From the NCBI GenBank assembly GCA_900551775.1, contig URXI01000001.1, positions 1 to 51,895 of the forward strand: a DNA stretch of 51,895 nt. Direction: 5' to 3'. This stretch comes from an uncultured Eubacterium sp. GTDB lineage: Bacteria > Bacillota > Clostridia > Peptostreptococcales > Anaerovoracaceae. This document shows, piece after piece, positions 24,002-32,662 of this stretch. How positions within the stretch are numbered: position 1 is the stretch's first letter; each line of letters opens with the position of its first letter. A model generated the notes under the pieces. It saw only the letters and a program-made list of their open reading frames with translations. It ran no database searches and was not told the origin of the DNA. The position numbers and the translations under genes are program-made.

Positions 24002-25957
24002 TTATTCAGCATCTTCAGCAGGTTCTTCAGAAACAGTTTCATCTGCTGCGTCTAAAGTTTCTTTGATGCTCAGGCTGATTCTCTTTCTCTCTCTATCGAT
24101 TTCCAGAATCTTGGCCGCTACTTCCTGGCCGATGGAAAGTTCGTCAGCGATGTTGGTCACTCTCTTGTGAGCAACTTCAGAAATGTGGACAAGTCCGTCT
24201 AAGCCTGGCTCAAGTTCAACGAATGCACCGTATTCCTTGATCTGAACAACTTTTCCACTTACAACCTGTCCAACTTCGTACTTTTCGTCGATGACGGACC
24301 ATGGTTCCGGAATTGTCTGTTTCAGACCCAGTGAAATCTTGCCTTTTTCTTCGTTCATAGAAAGGATTTTGACCTTTACAGTATCTCCAATCTGAAGAAC
24401 TTCCTGAGGATGTTTCAGCTTACCCCATGAAATCTCAGAGATATGTAACAGTCCGTCGATTCCGCCAAGATCAACAAAAGCGCCGTAATCTGTGAATCTC
24501 ATTACTGTACCCTCTACGATGTCATCCACGTGAAGGCCTTCCCAGATTGCAGCAATCTTCTTCTGCTTTTCTTCGTTAAGAACGAGTTTGTGTGAGAATA
24601 CAGCTCTTCCCCTCTTCTGGTCAACTCTGGTAACTTTGACGTCCAAAGTCTGTCCCATAAATTCGTCAGCGTTTTCTACAAACTTATCTGACAGCTGTGA
24701 CAGAGGAATAAAGCCAGTGACTTCCTTATAAGCTGCAATAACGCCGCCATTTACCTGCTTGACAACTTTTACAGTTATGATCGTTTTATTTTCAAGAGCT
24801 TCATTAATTTCATTCCAATGCTCATTAATTTCTAGCTTTTTCTTTGAAAGTAAGATTCCACCATCTCCGTCATCAGTCTTGATAACCTTTGCCTGGATCT
24901 CATCGCCCTCTTTAAATAAATCAGTCAGCTTCTGTCCTTCCTCTAAAGTAATTTCTTCCACAGGAAGAATTCCGTCCTTTTTGCAACCCATATTTACGAT
25001 GACTTCTCTGTCAGTTACTTGATGTACTTTACCGTCAACGATTTCGCCAGTGCGAGGTAGTCTTAAAGACGCGTCGATTTCATCCATGAAATCTTCCATT
25101 GAATTTTTTTCGTTAGTGATCATTTCACTCATGTTAGCAATAACCTCCTTAATTACGCATTCAGGTGTTGAAGCACCTGCTGCAACTCCTATTTTATTAC
25201 ATTTTCGCAATTGTTTCAATGGTAAATCTTTAATATTTTCAATAAAAAAGGAATTATTGCAGTTTTTTTTGGAAATTTCGTACAATTTCCTCGTATTGGA
25301 ACTATTTTTCCCACCGACGATGACCATCGCATCGGTTATTTCTGACAGTGCTTCGCAGGACTGCTGGCGTTCTTTTGTCGCATTGCAGATGGTATTGTTG
25401 ATTTCTACCCCGAGATTTTTCGATTGAACGACAGGAATGATTTCATCCAGCAGTTCTTTTTTTATGGTAGTCTGGCAGACGAGAAAAAGATGCTCTCCCT
25501 TGATAGCAGCTGCCTCTTCAATTGAATTGACAATCAGCGCCGTATTCTCACACCAGCCGTTAATGCCCGTCACTTCCGGGTGATCCTTGTCGCCGATGAT
25601 CACAATTCGTTTCCCCTGCCTGTATGCTTCGTATACCAGCTGATGAATGCGGTTGACAAAGGGGCAGGTTGCGTCGATGACTTCAAGACCTCTTTCCGCC
25701 GCGCGATCAAAAAAAGCTTTGGTCTCTCCGTGGGATCTGACGATGACGATATCTCCTTCTTCTGCCTCTTCTGGCTGATAGATGATACCAACCCCTTGAT
25801 CCGCCAAATTGTCTATAACGAACTGATTGTGAATCAAAGGTCCACAGGTGTAGATTTTTTTTCCGTTATTGTTTCGAATCTGCTGTTCTGTTTTTTCAAT
25901 AGCCTGTTTGACGCCAAAACAGAATCCCGAGTTCTCTGCCCTAATGATTTCTGCCAT
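24002..25957 (-). CDS. ispH: Bifunctional HMBPP reductase / ribosomal protein S1 (IspH-RpsA fusion)
   Basis: A 651-residue fusion. Residues 1-280 are IspH, the last enzyme of the MEP isoprenoid pathway, with the three iron-sulfur cysteines in GFCFGVKQA, DATCPFV and NTICNATKERQ, plus the HGE motif SHGETKAFF. Residues about 300-640 hold four S1 RNA-binding domains; the third and fourth show RFTDYGAFVDLGGIDGLLHIS and IKEYGAFVELEPGLDGLVHIS. The same fusion is known in Clostridia. An acidic tail (EEPAEDAE) ends it. The ATG overlaps the rarA stop by 17 bases. Confidence 0.96.
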   Translation of the reverse strand: MAEIIRAENSGFCFGVKQAIEKTEQQIRNNNGKKIYTCGPLIHNQFVIDNLADQGVGIIYQPEEAEEGDIVIVRSHGETKAFFDRAAERGLEVIDATCPFVNRIHQLVYEAYRQGKRIVIIGDKDHPEVTGINGWCENTALIVNSIEEAAAIKGEHLFLVCQTTIKKELLDEIIPVVQSKNLGVEINNTICNATKERQQSCEALSEITDAMVIVGGKNSSNTRKLYEISKKNCNNSFFIENIKDLPLKQLRKCNKIGVAAGASTPECVIKEVIANMSEMITNEKNSMEDFMDEIDASLRLPRTGEIVDGKVHQVTDREVIVNMGCKKDGILPVEEITLEEGQKLTDLFKEGDEIQAKVIKTDDGDGGILLSKKKLEINEHWNEINEALENKTIITVKVVKQVNGGVIAAYKEVTGFIPLSQLSDKFVENADEFMGQTLDVKVTRVDQKRGRAVFSHKLVLNEEKQKKIAAIWEGLHVDDIVEGTVMRFTDYGAFVDLGGIDGLLHISEISWGKLKHPQEVLQIGDTVKVKILSMNEEKGKISLGLKQTIPEPWSVIDEKYEVGQVVSGKVVQIKEYGAFVELEPGLDGLVHISEVAHKRVTNIADELSIGQEVAAKILEIDRERKRISLSIKETLDAADETVSEEPAEDAE

Positions 25958-27227
25958 ACTTTTCCTCTAAACTTTCTAAGAATTTTTTAAATGAAGCTTC
26001 CGACCCGTTGGAAGTCGGTTCATAGTATCGTGCCTTTTCGCTGTACAGGTTGTCCGGCAGATATTGCTGCTGCACATATCCTCCATAGGCGTGGGGATAT
26101 TTGTAGTCGCTGCCCAATCCCATCTCCTTTGCTCCTTTGTAATGGGCATCTTTGAGATGATCTGGCACATCGTCGATTTTTCTTGTCCTGAGATCCTCCG
26201 ACGCTTTTTGATAGGCCATGAAAGCTGCATTGGACTTCGGCGCTGACGCCAGGAGAATCACTGCCTGTGCCAGATTAATAGCTGCTTCCGGATACCCTAC
26301 CATCAGTGCAGCTTGTACACAGGACGTAACGATAGAAATCGCCGATGGATAAGCCATGCCGATATCTTCACTGGCTATGACCAAGAGCCTTCTTCCCAAC
26401 ATCTGTATATCTGCTCCGCCATCAACGAGCCTGGCAAAATAGTGAATTGCAGCATCCGGGTCACTGCCCCGGATCGACTTCTGTAAAGCGGACAGCAGAT
26501 TGTATCTGTCATCCCCCTTGTCATAAAATCCGATCTTCCGCTGCATCGCTTCGGCCACCATTTCTTTGGTCATAGTCTCTGACAGATCCAGGTTATCGAT
26601 GATAAAACCGAGGGTATCCAAAGATACTCTGCCGTCGCCATTGGCCAGATTTGCCAGAATATCCAGCGCCTCTTCCTCGTACTTGATATGTAAGTTACCA
26701 AAGCCTTTCTCTGTATCGGTCAGTGCGCGGAGAAGCATTTTTTTGATGTGTCCATTGTCCAGCCGCTTAAACTCATAGATATTCCTTACCCTGCTGAGTA
26801 CGGCATTATTGATAGCAAAATATGGATTTTCCGTCGTGCTGCCGATAAATTTGATGACTCCTTCTTCCAGTGCCTTCAGGAGTGAATCCTGCTGCAGCTT
26901 ATTCCACCGATGAAACTCGTCAATATATACATAGGTCGTCCTGTTTTCTAAACCATAAAAACGCATCTTCGCGCTCTCTATCAGTTCCTTCAGTTCTTTT
27001 GTCCCCGTGGTCGATGCATTAATTTCCGTAAAACTGCTGTCCATCTCTTTGGCGATGATTCTGGCAAGGGTCGTCTTTCCCGTACCGGATGGTCCGAAAA
27101 AAATAGCTGAATCAAAGGTTTTATTCTTTATGGCATTATAGAGCAAAGATCCTTGATACATAAAATGTTCTTGTCCGACAAAATCTTCCAGATTATCTGG
27201 TCTCATCCGCGTTGATAGTGGTATCAT
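25941..27227 (-). CDS. rarA: Replication-associated recombination protein RarA (MgsA)
   Basis: A AAA+ clamp-loader-like ATPase of 428 residues acting at stalled replication forks. Walker A is GPSGTGKTT (about residue 46), Walker B YVYIDEFHRWN, sensor 1 IGSTTENPYFA, and the C-terminal tetramerisation domain includes ASEDIGMAYPSA and the family's HLKDAHYKGAKEMG. It lies between the SPOR gene (29 bases upstream) and ispH-rpsA (overlapping), forming one operon. Length and motifs are normal. Confidence 0.94.
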   Translation of the reverse strand: MIPLSTRMRPDNLEDFVGQEHFMYQGSLLYNAIKNKTFDSAIFFGPSGTGKTTLARIIAKEMDSSFTEINASTTGTKELKELIESAKMRFYGLENRTTYVYIDEFHRWNKLQQDSLLKALEEGVIKFIGSTTENPYFAINNAVLSRVRNIYEFKRLDNGHIKKMLLRALTDTEKGFGNLHIKYEEEALDILANLANGDGRVSLDTLGFIIDNLDLSETMTKEMVAEAMQRKIGFYDKGDDRYNLLSALQKSIRGSDPDAAIHYFARLVDGGADIQMLGRRLLVIASEDIGMAYPSAISIVTSCVQAALMVGYPEAAINLAQAVILLASAPKSNAAFMAYQKASEDLRTRKIDDVPDHLKDAHYKGAKEMGLGSDYKYPHAYGGYVQQQYLPDNLYSEKARYYEPTSNGSEASFKKFLESLEEKYGRNH

Positions 27228-27256
27228 GTATGGTCCTCTTTCTTGTTTCAGATTTT

Positions 27257-27808
27257 TTATTTAATCACGGTTATGAATACATCTGACACCTCTTTGGAAT
27301 CTGTGTTCTTCAGTTTCTCTACTGCCTCGTCCTTGGTGCTTACAATGGGACTGATGACCTTGTATTTCCCGTCGATTTCCTTAATCTTCGTGTCAATACC
27401 CTCGTCCTCCAACTTGGAAACCAATTCTTCTGCCTTCGCCTCGGTACTGAAAAGACCGAACTGCAGAGCATAGCCCTTGTCCTCGTCATTTGGACGGTCG
27501 CTGTCCTCGTCTTTATTATCGTCCTCTTTGCTATCCTTCTGCGCCTGAGATGTGTTCTCAGACTCGTCCGCTGCGTTGGCGTCCTCATCGTCTGTGCCGT
27601 CATCGTCTCTATCGAGTACCGCTGTCAGTTTTGACGGGAGATCCAGCTTCAGAACTTCGGTATCATAACCCAGCAGCGGGGCAATAACGAAACGAGCTGT
27701 CAGATATCCGCAAATTACCGCTATCATCATTATACCAATAATGCCTAAGAATTTCATCCCAGAATTTTTTCTCTGGTTCCTGTACTTTCTAATTCTTCTT
27801 CTATTCAC
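27257..27808 (-). CDS. SPOR-domain membrane protein
   Basis: A 183-residue bitopic membrane protein. A basic N-terminus (RRRIRKYRNQRK) and one helix (about 19-46) precede a very acidic linker (about 65-110, rich in Asp, Glu and Lys). A C-terminal SPOR domain follows from about 112 (YALQFGLFSTEAKAEELVSKL). SPOR domains bind denuded septal peptidoglycan, so a role in division or spore envelope is likely. Start is GTG, seven bases after GGAGG. It is first in the rarA-ispH operon. Confidence 0.87.
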   Translation of the reverse strand: MNRRRIRKYRNQRKNSGMKFLGIIGIMMIAVICGYLTARFVIAPLLGYDTEVLKLDLPSKLTAVLDRDDDGTDDEDANAADESENTSQAQKDSKEDDNKDEDSDRPNDEDKGYALQFGLFSTEAKAEELVSKLEDEGIDTKIKEIDGKYKVISPIVSTKDEAVEKLKNTDSKEVSDVFITVIK

Positions 27809-27900
27809 TTTGATGCCTCCAAAATTCTTTTATTTAAGCATATGCGCCAAAGAAAAAAGTAGACATCTTCCTTGAAAAAATTTTCAGCGATTCGCAGCAT

Positions 27901-27941
27901 AAAAAAGCGCAGAGCCTGTTCACATAGCGAAACAGGCTCTG
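27901..27941 (-). terminator. Terminator of the Tad pilus operon
   Basis: Minus strand: CAGAGCCTGTT and AACAGGCTCTG pair perfectly over 11 bp around a 10-base loop, followed by CGC and six T. It lies 40 bases after the last pilus-operon gene. Confidence 0.88.
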
Positions 27942-27981
27942 GTTAAAGAAATTGCAGTAAATATCTTTCTTTGTGATATTT

Positions 27982-28509
27982 TCATTTCACACCGCAGAGA
28001 AAAACCTCCTTTCTCAGTTTTTCCAAATGGCGAATCACCGCCCTGCCGCCAAATGTATTCTGTCTGACAAATGCAATCGCATCCTCCATGTACTCTTTAC
28101 CGTCCTCGGTTCCCTTTTCTTTCAGATTTTCTAAGAGAGCCACAATTTTGTCATTTAATGCGATATCCTCTTTTTCTGGTATAAAGATGAGCTTTGCCTG
28201 ATGCAGGTCTTTTTGCACGTAAACACTTTCGTCATTCACCACATATTCGTTGGGGAAAATGTAGTGTCGCTGTGCATCATCGATCCCCTCCAGCAGAGAT
28301 AAGACAACACTCAATAGGTCTTCCGTCTCAATCTCTTTTAGGGTTGATAAATTACAGAAGCCTTCTGTCCGATAGCTGGCGATCACTTCCTCCTCCGTCT
28401 GAATGAAGGCTGCAGGTAGAAAAATCTTACAAGTCTCCAGTGTCAGCATATCCATAATGTAATTCTCCAGCTTATACTTTTGGTATTTCAGCTCCATATT
28501 TCCCGTCAT
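27982..28509 (-). CDS. DUF6382-like protein, last gene of the Tad operon
   Basis: A 175-residue cytoplasmic protein without signal or membrane segment. The layout (short beta-rich start, LLSVVLSLLEGIDDAQRHYI, then YVVNDESVYVQKDL and KLIFIPEKE) resembles the DUF6382 domain that in other Clostridia is followed by an FHA domain and sits in Tad loci; here no FHA domain follows. The ATG comes directly after the stop of the upstream gene (TGAATG), with GGAGG seven bases before it. Family assignment is tentative; operon membership is clear. Confidence 0.6.
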   Translation of the reverse strand: MTGNMELKYQKYKLENYIMDMLTLETCKIFLPAAFIQTEEEVIASYRTEGFCNLSTLKEIETEDLLSVVLSLLEGIDDAQRHYIFPNEYVVNDESVYVQKDLHQAKLIFIPEKEDIALNDKIVALLENLKEKGTEDGKEYMEDAIAFVRQNTFGGRAVIRHLEKLRKEVFLCGVK

Positions 28510-29274
28510 TCAGCCACCTCCGCACTTGGAGCAAGGACTATATCCCTTCTTCTCCGCATCCTCTTTCTCAATTTCTATATAGTATTTATCAATCATTCGG
28601 CAGCCGGCAAGATGATAGACTTCCCCACTTACACGAAAACAGAATACGGGGCTTCCCACCTGTGCTGTCTTCGCCTGGCACAATCTGCAGGCAGAATATT
28701 TTCGTTTCGTATCCTGAGAGAGATATATCATCTGACAGTTTGATCTGACATAAGTACAATCTTTATGATGATACCGCTTCCCCCATTCAGGGAAGATATA
28801 GACGATATGGGGTTCTTTTTCCTCTTCAAAATCCCTTCTCTCAGAAGGCGCCTGTTTCTGCAATTTTCCACTGAAGGCTCTTGCTGTAATCCTTCCATGA
28901 TAATCGACAGAGCTGAATAAACCCAGAGGATTTTTCTCTTTGAACTGCACATGAAAATCTAAGGAGATCAAGTCCTCAATGTCCTTCGATTTATAGAGAT
29001 ATCGATAAAAATCAGTCTGAAAGGCGTTGATCTTCTTGTTCTCCTGATAAATTCTATGCCTTAAGACTGCAGGTAATGCAGCGGGATTCTTTCGAAATGC
29101 GCTTTTTGTGCACTCCAGATGCATCTCATCAACTGCCGCAAAGTTCACGTTTTCGCAGGTGCCAACAATGGGAACCAGGGACATCAGCATGACGACAGCC
29201 ATAATGAAGATCGGCACGACAATGACAGCCTCTACAATGTAACTGCCCCGTTTAGTATTCTTTGACCACAACAT
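28510..29274 (-). CDS. TadE-like pseudopilin with two C-terminal Cys-rich motifs
   Basis: A 254-residue protein beginning like TadE minor pilins: KRGSYIVEAVIVVPIFIMAV, one membrane helix (about 12-38). An unusual C-terminal half carries two similar units, each with Tyr-His then paired cysteines: YHHKDCTYVRSNC ... YSACRLC (about 170-200) and YHLAGCRMIDKYYI ... YSPCSKC (about 220-252). They look like small metal-binding treble clefs, placed outside the membrane if the protein is oriented as TadE. It overlaps the DUF5702 gene by 23 bases. Confidence 0.8.
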   Translation of the reverse strand: MLWSKNTKRGSYIVEAVIVVPIFIMAVVMLMSLVPIVGTCENVNFAAVDEMHLECTKSAFRKNPAALPAVLRHRIYQENKKINAFQTDFYRYLYKSKDIEDLISLDFHVQFKEKNPLGLFSSVDYHGRITARAFSGKLQKQAPSERRDFEEEKEPHIVYIFPEWGKRYHHKDCTYVRSNCQMIYLSQDTKRKYSACRLCQAKTAQVGSPVFCFRVSGEVYHLAGCRMIDKYYIEIEKEDAEKKGYSPCSKCGGG

Positions 29275-30472
29275 GTTCTACTCCATTTACCACCATTTGA
29301 AAGCGCAGGCCGGCGCTGAACTCTCTGAGCAGGAAGGTGCTGTAATACAGATATTTCATATTGATCTGTATCAGATCCATGATGCGCAAAAGACGGACTC
29401 TCTCATCCATCACATAAATCAAGAGGCTGAGATAATCTTCATAGGACTGTCCCTGATCTACTCCGGTATATATGTATCCATCACTTGTATTAGAGATAAC
29501 TGAGTCCAAATCCACAGCCCAGGTGGCTTCGCTTTTCATGACCGGTACTTTGTGATGATTCACTAGCAGTTTGTAGTCATTGACACTCTCTGCCAAAGCC
29601 CAGGCTGCCAGCAGAGCTTTCTGTGTGGCAATCGCCGCAGGACCAGGGGTTAAAAGCTGGGCTGCTGCCAAAGCTGCCGCACGCTTCTTCGGCTCTTTAT
29701 TCAGATAGACAAAATTGAGTCCCTCGCGCACTGCAATGATTTTATTTCTAATGGAATTGACGTTTGCCGTATCCGAAGTCTTTCCGCAGATGATATACTC
29801 AATTTCATTTTGAAAAAAGGTTTTTCCCAAATCTCTTCCATTGGACTGATCTTTGAAGTAAGCAAAGATGTATTGGTTTTCAAAGACTTCGTCACCGGCT
29901 TTTGTCATCACTTCACCAAAGGAGTCCGCGTTTTTCAGCATATCCGGAATTTTGCTTATGGTAATCCCCTTTGTCGATCCCGCAGACGGCAGATTCGACA
30001 AAACGGTTTTATTCCTGATCGCCGATGATACCGACTCTGACGCAGCTTCAATTTCTTTTGACGGCTTGATAAACTTTTCTGTCACCGCCAACTTTCCTGC
30101 TTTTATAATCTGCTTTTTTATCACATCTGCATTGGCGAGGGAATACGCATACAGGCTGGAAGATGCACCTTCGTAGTCTATGTATTTTTTCTCTTGAAAA
30201 GATTCTTTGGCATAGAAATTCAATTTTTCGTCGACATCAGATGGAAAACCATAAAAGCCAAAGATATTATAGCGTTTCTGTAAGTTCAAATCATATTCTG
30301 CCAGTATGGAATTCCCCCAGACACTTGCCAAAGCCTCTGCCGAACCATTGACTGCTATTTTCTTAGAAACGTCTATAAAAATGAAAATCATGGATACCAA
30401 CGTCACGAAAAAAATCATCACAAAGACCGTAACTGATCCTTTTTTCCGCTTCGACACGATTCCCCTGCTCAT
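29252..30472 (-). CDS. DUF5702-type Tad-locus protein
   Basis: A 406-residue protein with an N-terminal membrane anchor (about 11-33, GSVTVFVMIFFVTLVSMIF) and a long extracytoplasmic part. The start resembles TadG-like proteins, and the following LASVWGNSILAEYDLNLQKR and YNIFGFYGF fit DUF5702 proteins that accompany TadE in clostridial pilus loci. The ATG overlaps the tadE stop by four bases (ATGA) and its end overlaps the cysteine-rich tadE-like gene, so the three are translationally coupled. Function in the pilus is unknown. Confidence 0.78.
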   Translation of the reverse strand: MSRGIVSKRKKGSVTVFVMIFFVTLVSMIFIFIDVSKKIAVNGSAEALASVWGNSILAEYDLNLQKRYNIFGFYGFPSDVDEKLNFYAKESFQEKKYIDYEGASSSLYAYSLANADVIKKQIIKAGKLAVTEKFIKPSKEIEAASESVSSAIRNKTVLSNLPSAGSTKGITISKIPDMLKNADSFGEVMTKAGDEVFENQYIFAYFKDQSNGRDLGKTFFQNEIEYIICGKTSDTANVNSIRNKIIAVREGLNFVYLNKEPKKRAAALAAAQLLTPGPAAIATQKALLAAWALAESVNDYKLLVNHHKVPVMKSEATWAVDLDSVISNTSDGYIYTGVDQGQSYEDYLSLLIYVMDERVRLLRIMDLIQINMKYLYYSTFLLREFSAGLRFQMVVNGVEHVVVKEY

Positions 30473-30777
30473 TGCATCATTTCTCCTGCCCGAATGATAT
30501 CTGCTTCGTTGATCATATAGATTTTACCATTTATTTGCTTGCTCATAATCATGCTGATGACGCCGCCTATCTCTGAAGAGGTTTCTTCTTTTTTATTTTT
30601 AATTTCAAAGACAGGTTCGCTATGCATTGCATCTCTCACCATCTGCCTGTGCAAATCCACTTGGACATTGAGGCAGGCGAAGTAGTAGACGATTAATAAG
30701 ATCAAGCTCAAAATTGTCAAAATTAAAATCGGCAGAACCATTGCGGCTTCAACAATTTCATCACCTCGTTTATTCAT
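30469..30777 (-). CDS. TadE-like minor pilin
   Basis: A 102-residue TadE-like protein. The N-terminus NKRGDEIVEAAMVLPILILT places a Glu five residues into the hydrophobic helix (about 9-33), as in class IV pilin-like proteins processed by a TadV/CpaA peptidase; the remainder is a small soluble domain. It follows the flp-like gene by three bases and overlaps the DUF5702 gene by four. Confidence 0.82.
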   Translation of the reverse strand: MNKRGDEIVEAAMVLPILILTILSLILLIVYYFACLNVQVDLHRQMVRDAMHSEPVFEIKNKKEETSSEIGGVISMIMSKQINGKIYMINEADIIRAGEMMQ

Positions 30778-30780
30778 CTC

Positions 30781-30915
30781 TCATCCATTGAGACCTTTAA
30801 AGGTGTTGTTGACAAATTCCGTGATCTCTGTTTTAAAAATCAGTCCCAATGCGACTGCGAGTGCAATCAATATGGCGACCTGGACCAGTTCCATCCCTTT
30901 TTTACTTTTTAACAT
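30781..30915 (-). CDS. Flp-type pilin (44 residues)
   Basis: A short gene in the 153-base gap between the tadC and tadE genes. The peptide starts MLKSKKGMELVQVAILIALA and ends with a short amphipathic tail (TEITEFVNNTFKGLNG). The KKG-M-E-L pattern ahead of a hydrophobic helix is that of Flp pilin precursors, with cleavage expected after Gly7 and Glu at mature position 2. GGAGG lies seven bases before the ATG. It is the probable main pilin of the locus. Confidence 0.82.
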   Translation of the reverse strand: MLKSKKGMELVQVAILIALAVALGLIFKTEITEFVNNTFKGLNG

Positions 30916-30930
30916 TTCTCTTCCTCCCCT

Positions 30931-31926
30931 CTACATTTCCATGATAGCCGGTGCAGCCGTAATCATAATCAGTACCAAAAGCAAAAGCGCCAGGGGGAAA
31001 GTCAATTTTGTTTCTGCAATACGGCCCTTCTCTTCGGCAATTTTTTTTCTCTCCGTCCAGAGGATTTCACTTTCAGCTTCTAGCTTTTCCGACAAGTTTA
31101 CACCTTTATACTGATTATCAGCTATAATATTTATAATTCTGGTAAATTCTTTGATTGAGAGTTTTCTCCCATAATCATCCAGTACCGTGACCAGACTATT
31201 GCCAGCCAGGTCTGCTTTTTTCTTAATTTCTACAATCGTTTCGGTAAAATACGTTTTTTCTTCTTTTCGTTTTTCATATCCTTGTGCAATACGCAGGAAA
31301 GCATCGTGAAAAATCAATCCGCTGTTCAGAAGAAGGAGCAGCTGATTATTGAATCCCGGTAGAGACTTCCGCACGATTTCAATCTGTCTTTTTTCTGCAA
31401 TGCGTTTTTTCTGGATGCTGTCTCTATAAAGAAGCAGCATCATCAGTGGGAAAAGCAGAAAGGCGGTAAAGGAAGGCCTGGTCTTCTCTCTATACCAGTA
31501 AATGCGTGTTCCGTCTGCAAGACGATTGGGAAGACGGACATTCTCCGCACTGCTCAGCTCAACCTCGTTGGTCAGAGACTTAATTTGTGAAAGCAGCTCG
31601 TCCTCCTCGTCAGCCTGTTCTTTTTTGTGACTCTCAGATCCTGTTTTACCGGGAAGGGATAATATCAAGTTTTGCTCCGCCTGTAAATTTCCTCTGACAG
31701 CCTTTACTTTGATCGGCACAGACATCCCACTGTCAATATTCTCTCTGGCGATAGCCACTACCCGCCCCTTTTCATCAGTGATATAACTTCCTGATCTGCT
31801 GAAAAAGCTGGCTGTCTGTATGGCGGTAAGGATCAATACCGCTGTCAAAACCAGAACCGTCACTTTTTTCTTCTCCTTGCAGAACTTCAGAAATTCTTTG
31901 CCCTTTGTTTCCAATTCAGACCTCAA
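30931..31926 (-). CDS. tadC: TadC-like type II/IV secretion inner-membrane protein
   Basis: A 331-residue platform protein. An N-terminal helix (about 22-42), a long charged region (about 85-135), a second helix near 150-166, then the type II secretion F domain (about 190-300: LPGFNNQLLLLLNSGLIFHDAF, FTRIINIIADNQYKGVNL) and a C-terminal helix (LALLLLVLIMITAAPAI). Order and domain mark it as the TadC partner of TadB. It overlaps the tadB stop by 11 bases. Confidence 0.86.
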   Translation of the reverse strand: MRSELETKGKEFLKFCKEKKKVTVLVLTAVLILTAIQTASFFSRSGSYITDEKGRVVAIARENIDSGMSVPIKVKAVRGNLQAEQNLILSLPGKTGSESHKKEQADEEDELLSQIKSLTNEVELSSAENVRLPNRLADGTRIYWYREKTRPSFTAFLLFPLMMLLLYRDSIQKKRIAEKRQIEIVRKSLPGFNNQLLLLLNSGLIFHDAFLRIAQGYEKRKEEKTYFTETIVEIKKKADLAGNSLVTVLDDYGRKLSIKEFTRIINIIADNQYKGVNLSEKLEAESEILWTERKKIAEEKGRIAETKLTFPLALLLLVLIMITAAPAIMEM

Positions 31927-32662
31927 TGTTCGTTATCCTTTCAATCATCCAATAGGCGAAAATAATAGCGCCGAGAGCCAGACTCATGAAAATTCTGCCC
32001 GCAGCCGTGGTGTACATGACCTCTAAATAATCAGGTGACATCATCTGCAGGAAAAGAATGATTGCCACTGGCATCATCGTGATAATTCGTCCCTCATACT
32101 TTTTCTGCGTGACCATGGTTTTTATTTCTCTTTCAATGTTTATTTTTTCGCCAATAATCGCTGCCGCTTTGTTCACCGCCACAACCAGATTTCCACCGGT
32201 CTCTCTGCATGCTCTGAAAACTTCTGTGAAATCCTCAATATCTTCTAAAGCTGCCCTCCTGGCAAAATCCTCTATGGCTGCGAGATCACTATCCCCGGTT
32301 TCTTCAATCTTTCTAAGCATGTCTCTGACTTCTCCAAGAAGATCACTTTCACTGCCATAGATATCCATTAAATTCTCCTCAGACTCCTTCAGCGCTTCTT
32401 CCATATGCCTGCCTGTAGCCAAAGAAGCTGATAAGCTGTAAAGTAAATCTCTGAATTGAAGCAGCAATGCATTTTTCCTCCTGTCAGTCAGATAATTACA
32501 ATAGGCTTTTTCTGCCCGCAGGTAAATCAGCGGATAAAGGAGCAGCGGTATAAAAGAATCATAGAATATGTAACTGGCTCCCAGCACGCTGCAGAAAAGC
32601 AGGATAGAAAATTGCAGCCGTTCTTTTTTCGAGAGCTGATAAACGCTATACTCTGCAATCAT
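31916..32662 (-). CDS. tadB: TadB-like type II/IV secretion inner-membrane protein
   Basis: A 248-residue inner-membrane platform protein: two N-terminal helices (about 17-48), a T2SF cytoplasmic domain (about 65-180, FRDLLYSLSASLATGRHMEEAL and FRACRETGGNLV), and two C-terminal helices (about 195-240). It overlaps tadA by 17 bases and tadC by 11. Confidence 0.87.
   Translation of the reverse strand: MIAEYSVYQLSKKERLQFSILLFCSVLGASYIFYDSFIPLLLYPLIYLRAEKAYCNYLTDRRKNALLLQFRDLLYSLSASLATGRHMEEALKESEENLMDIYGSESDLLGEVRDMLRKIEETGDSDLAAIEDFARRAALEDIEDFTEVFRACRETGGNLVVAVNKAAAIIGEKINIEREIKTMVTQKKYEGRIITMMPVAIILFLQMMSPDYLEVMYTTAAGRIFMSLALGAIIFAYWMIERITNIEV

Noticed and set aside
27884..27898. CodY-box-like AATTTTCAG sequence upstream of the SPOR gene
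   Set aside because: Only the left half matches the consensus; the right half fails at several positions, and the site is not next to a typical CodY target.
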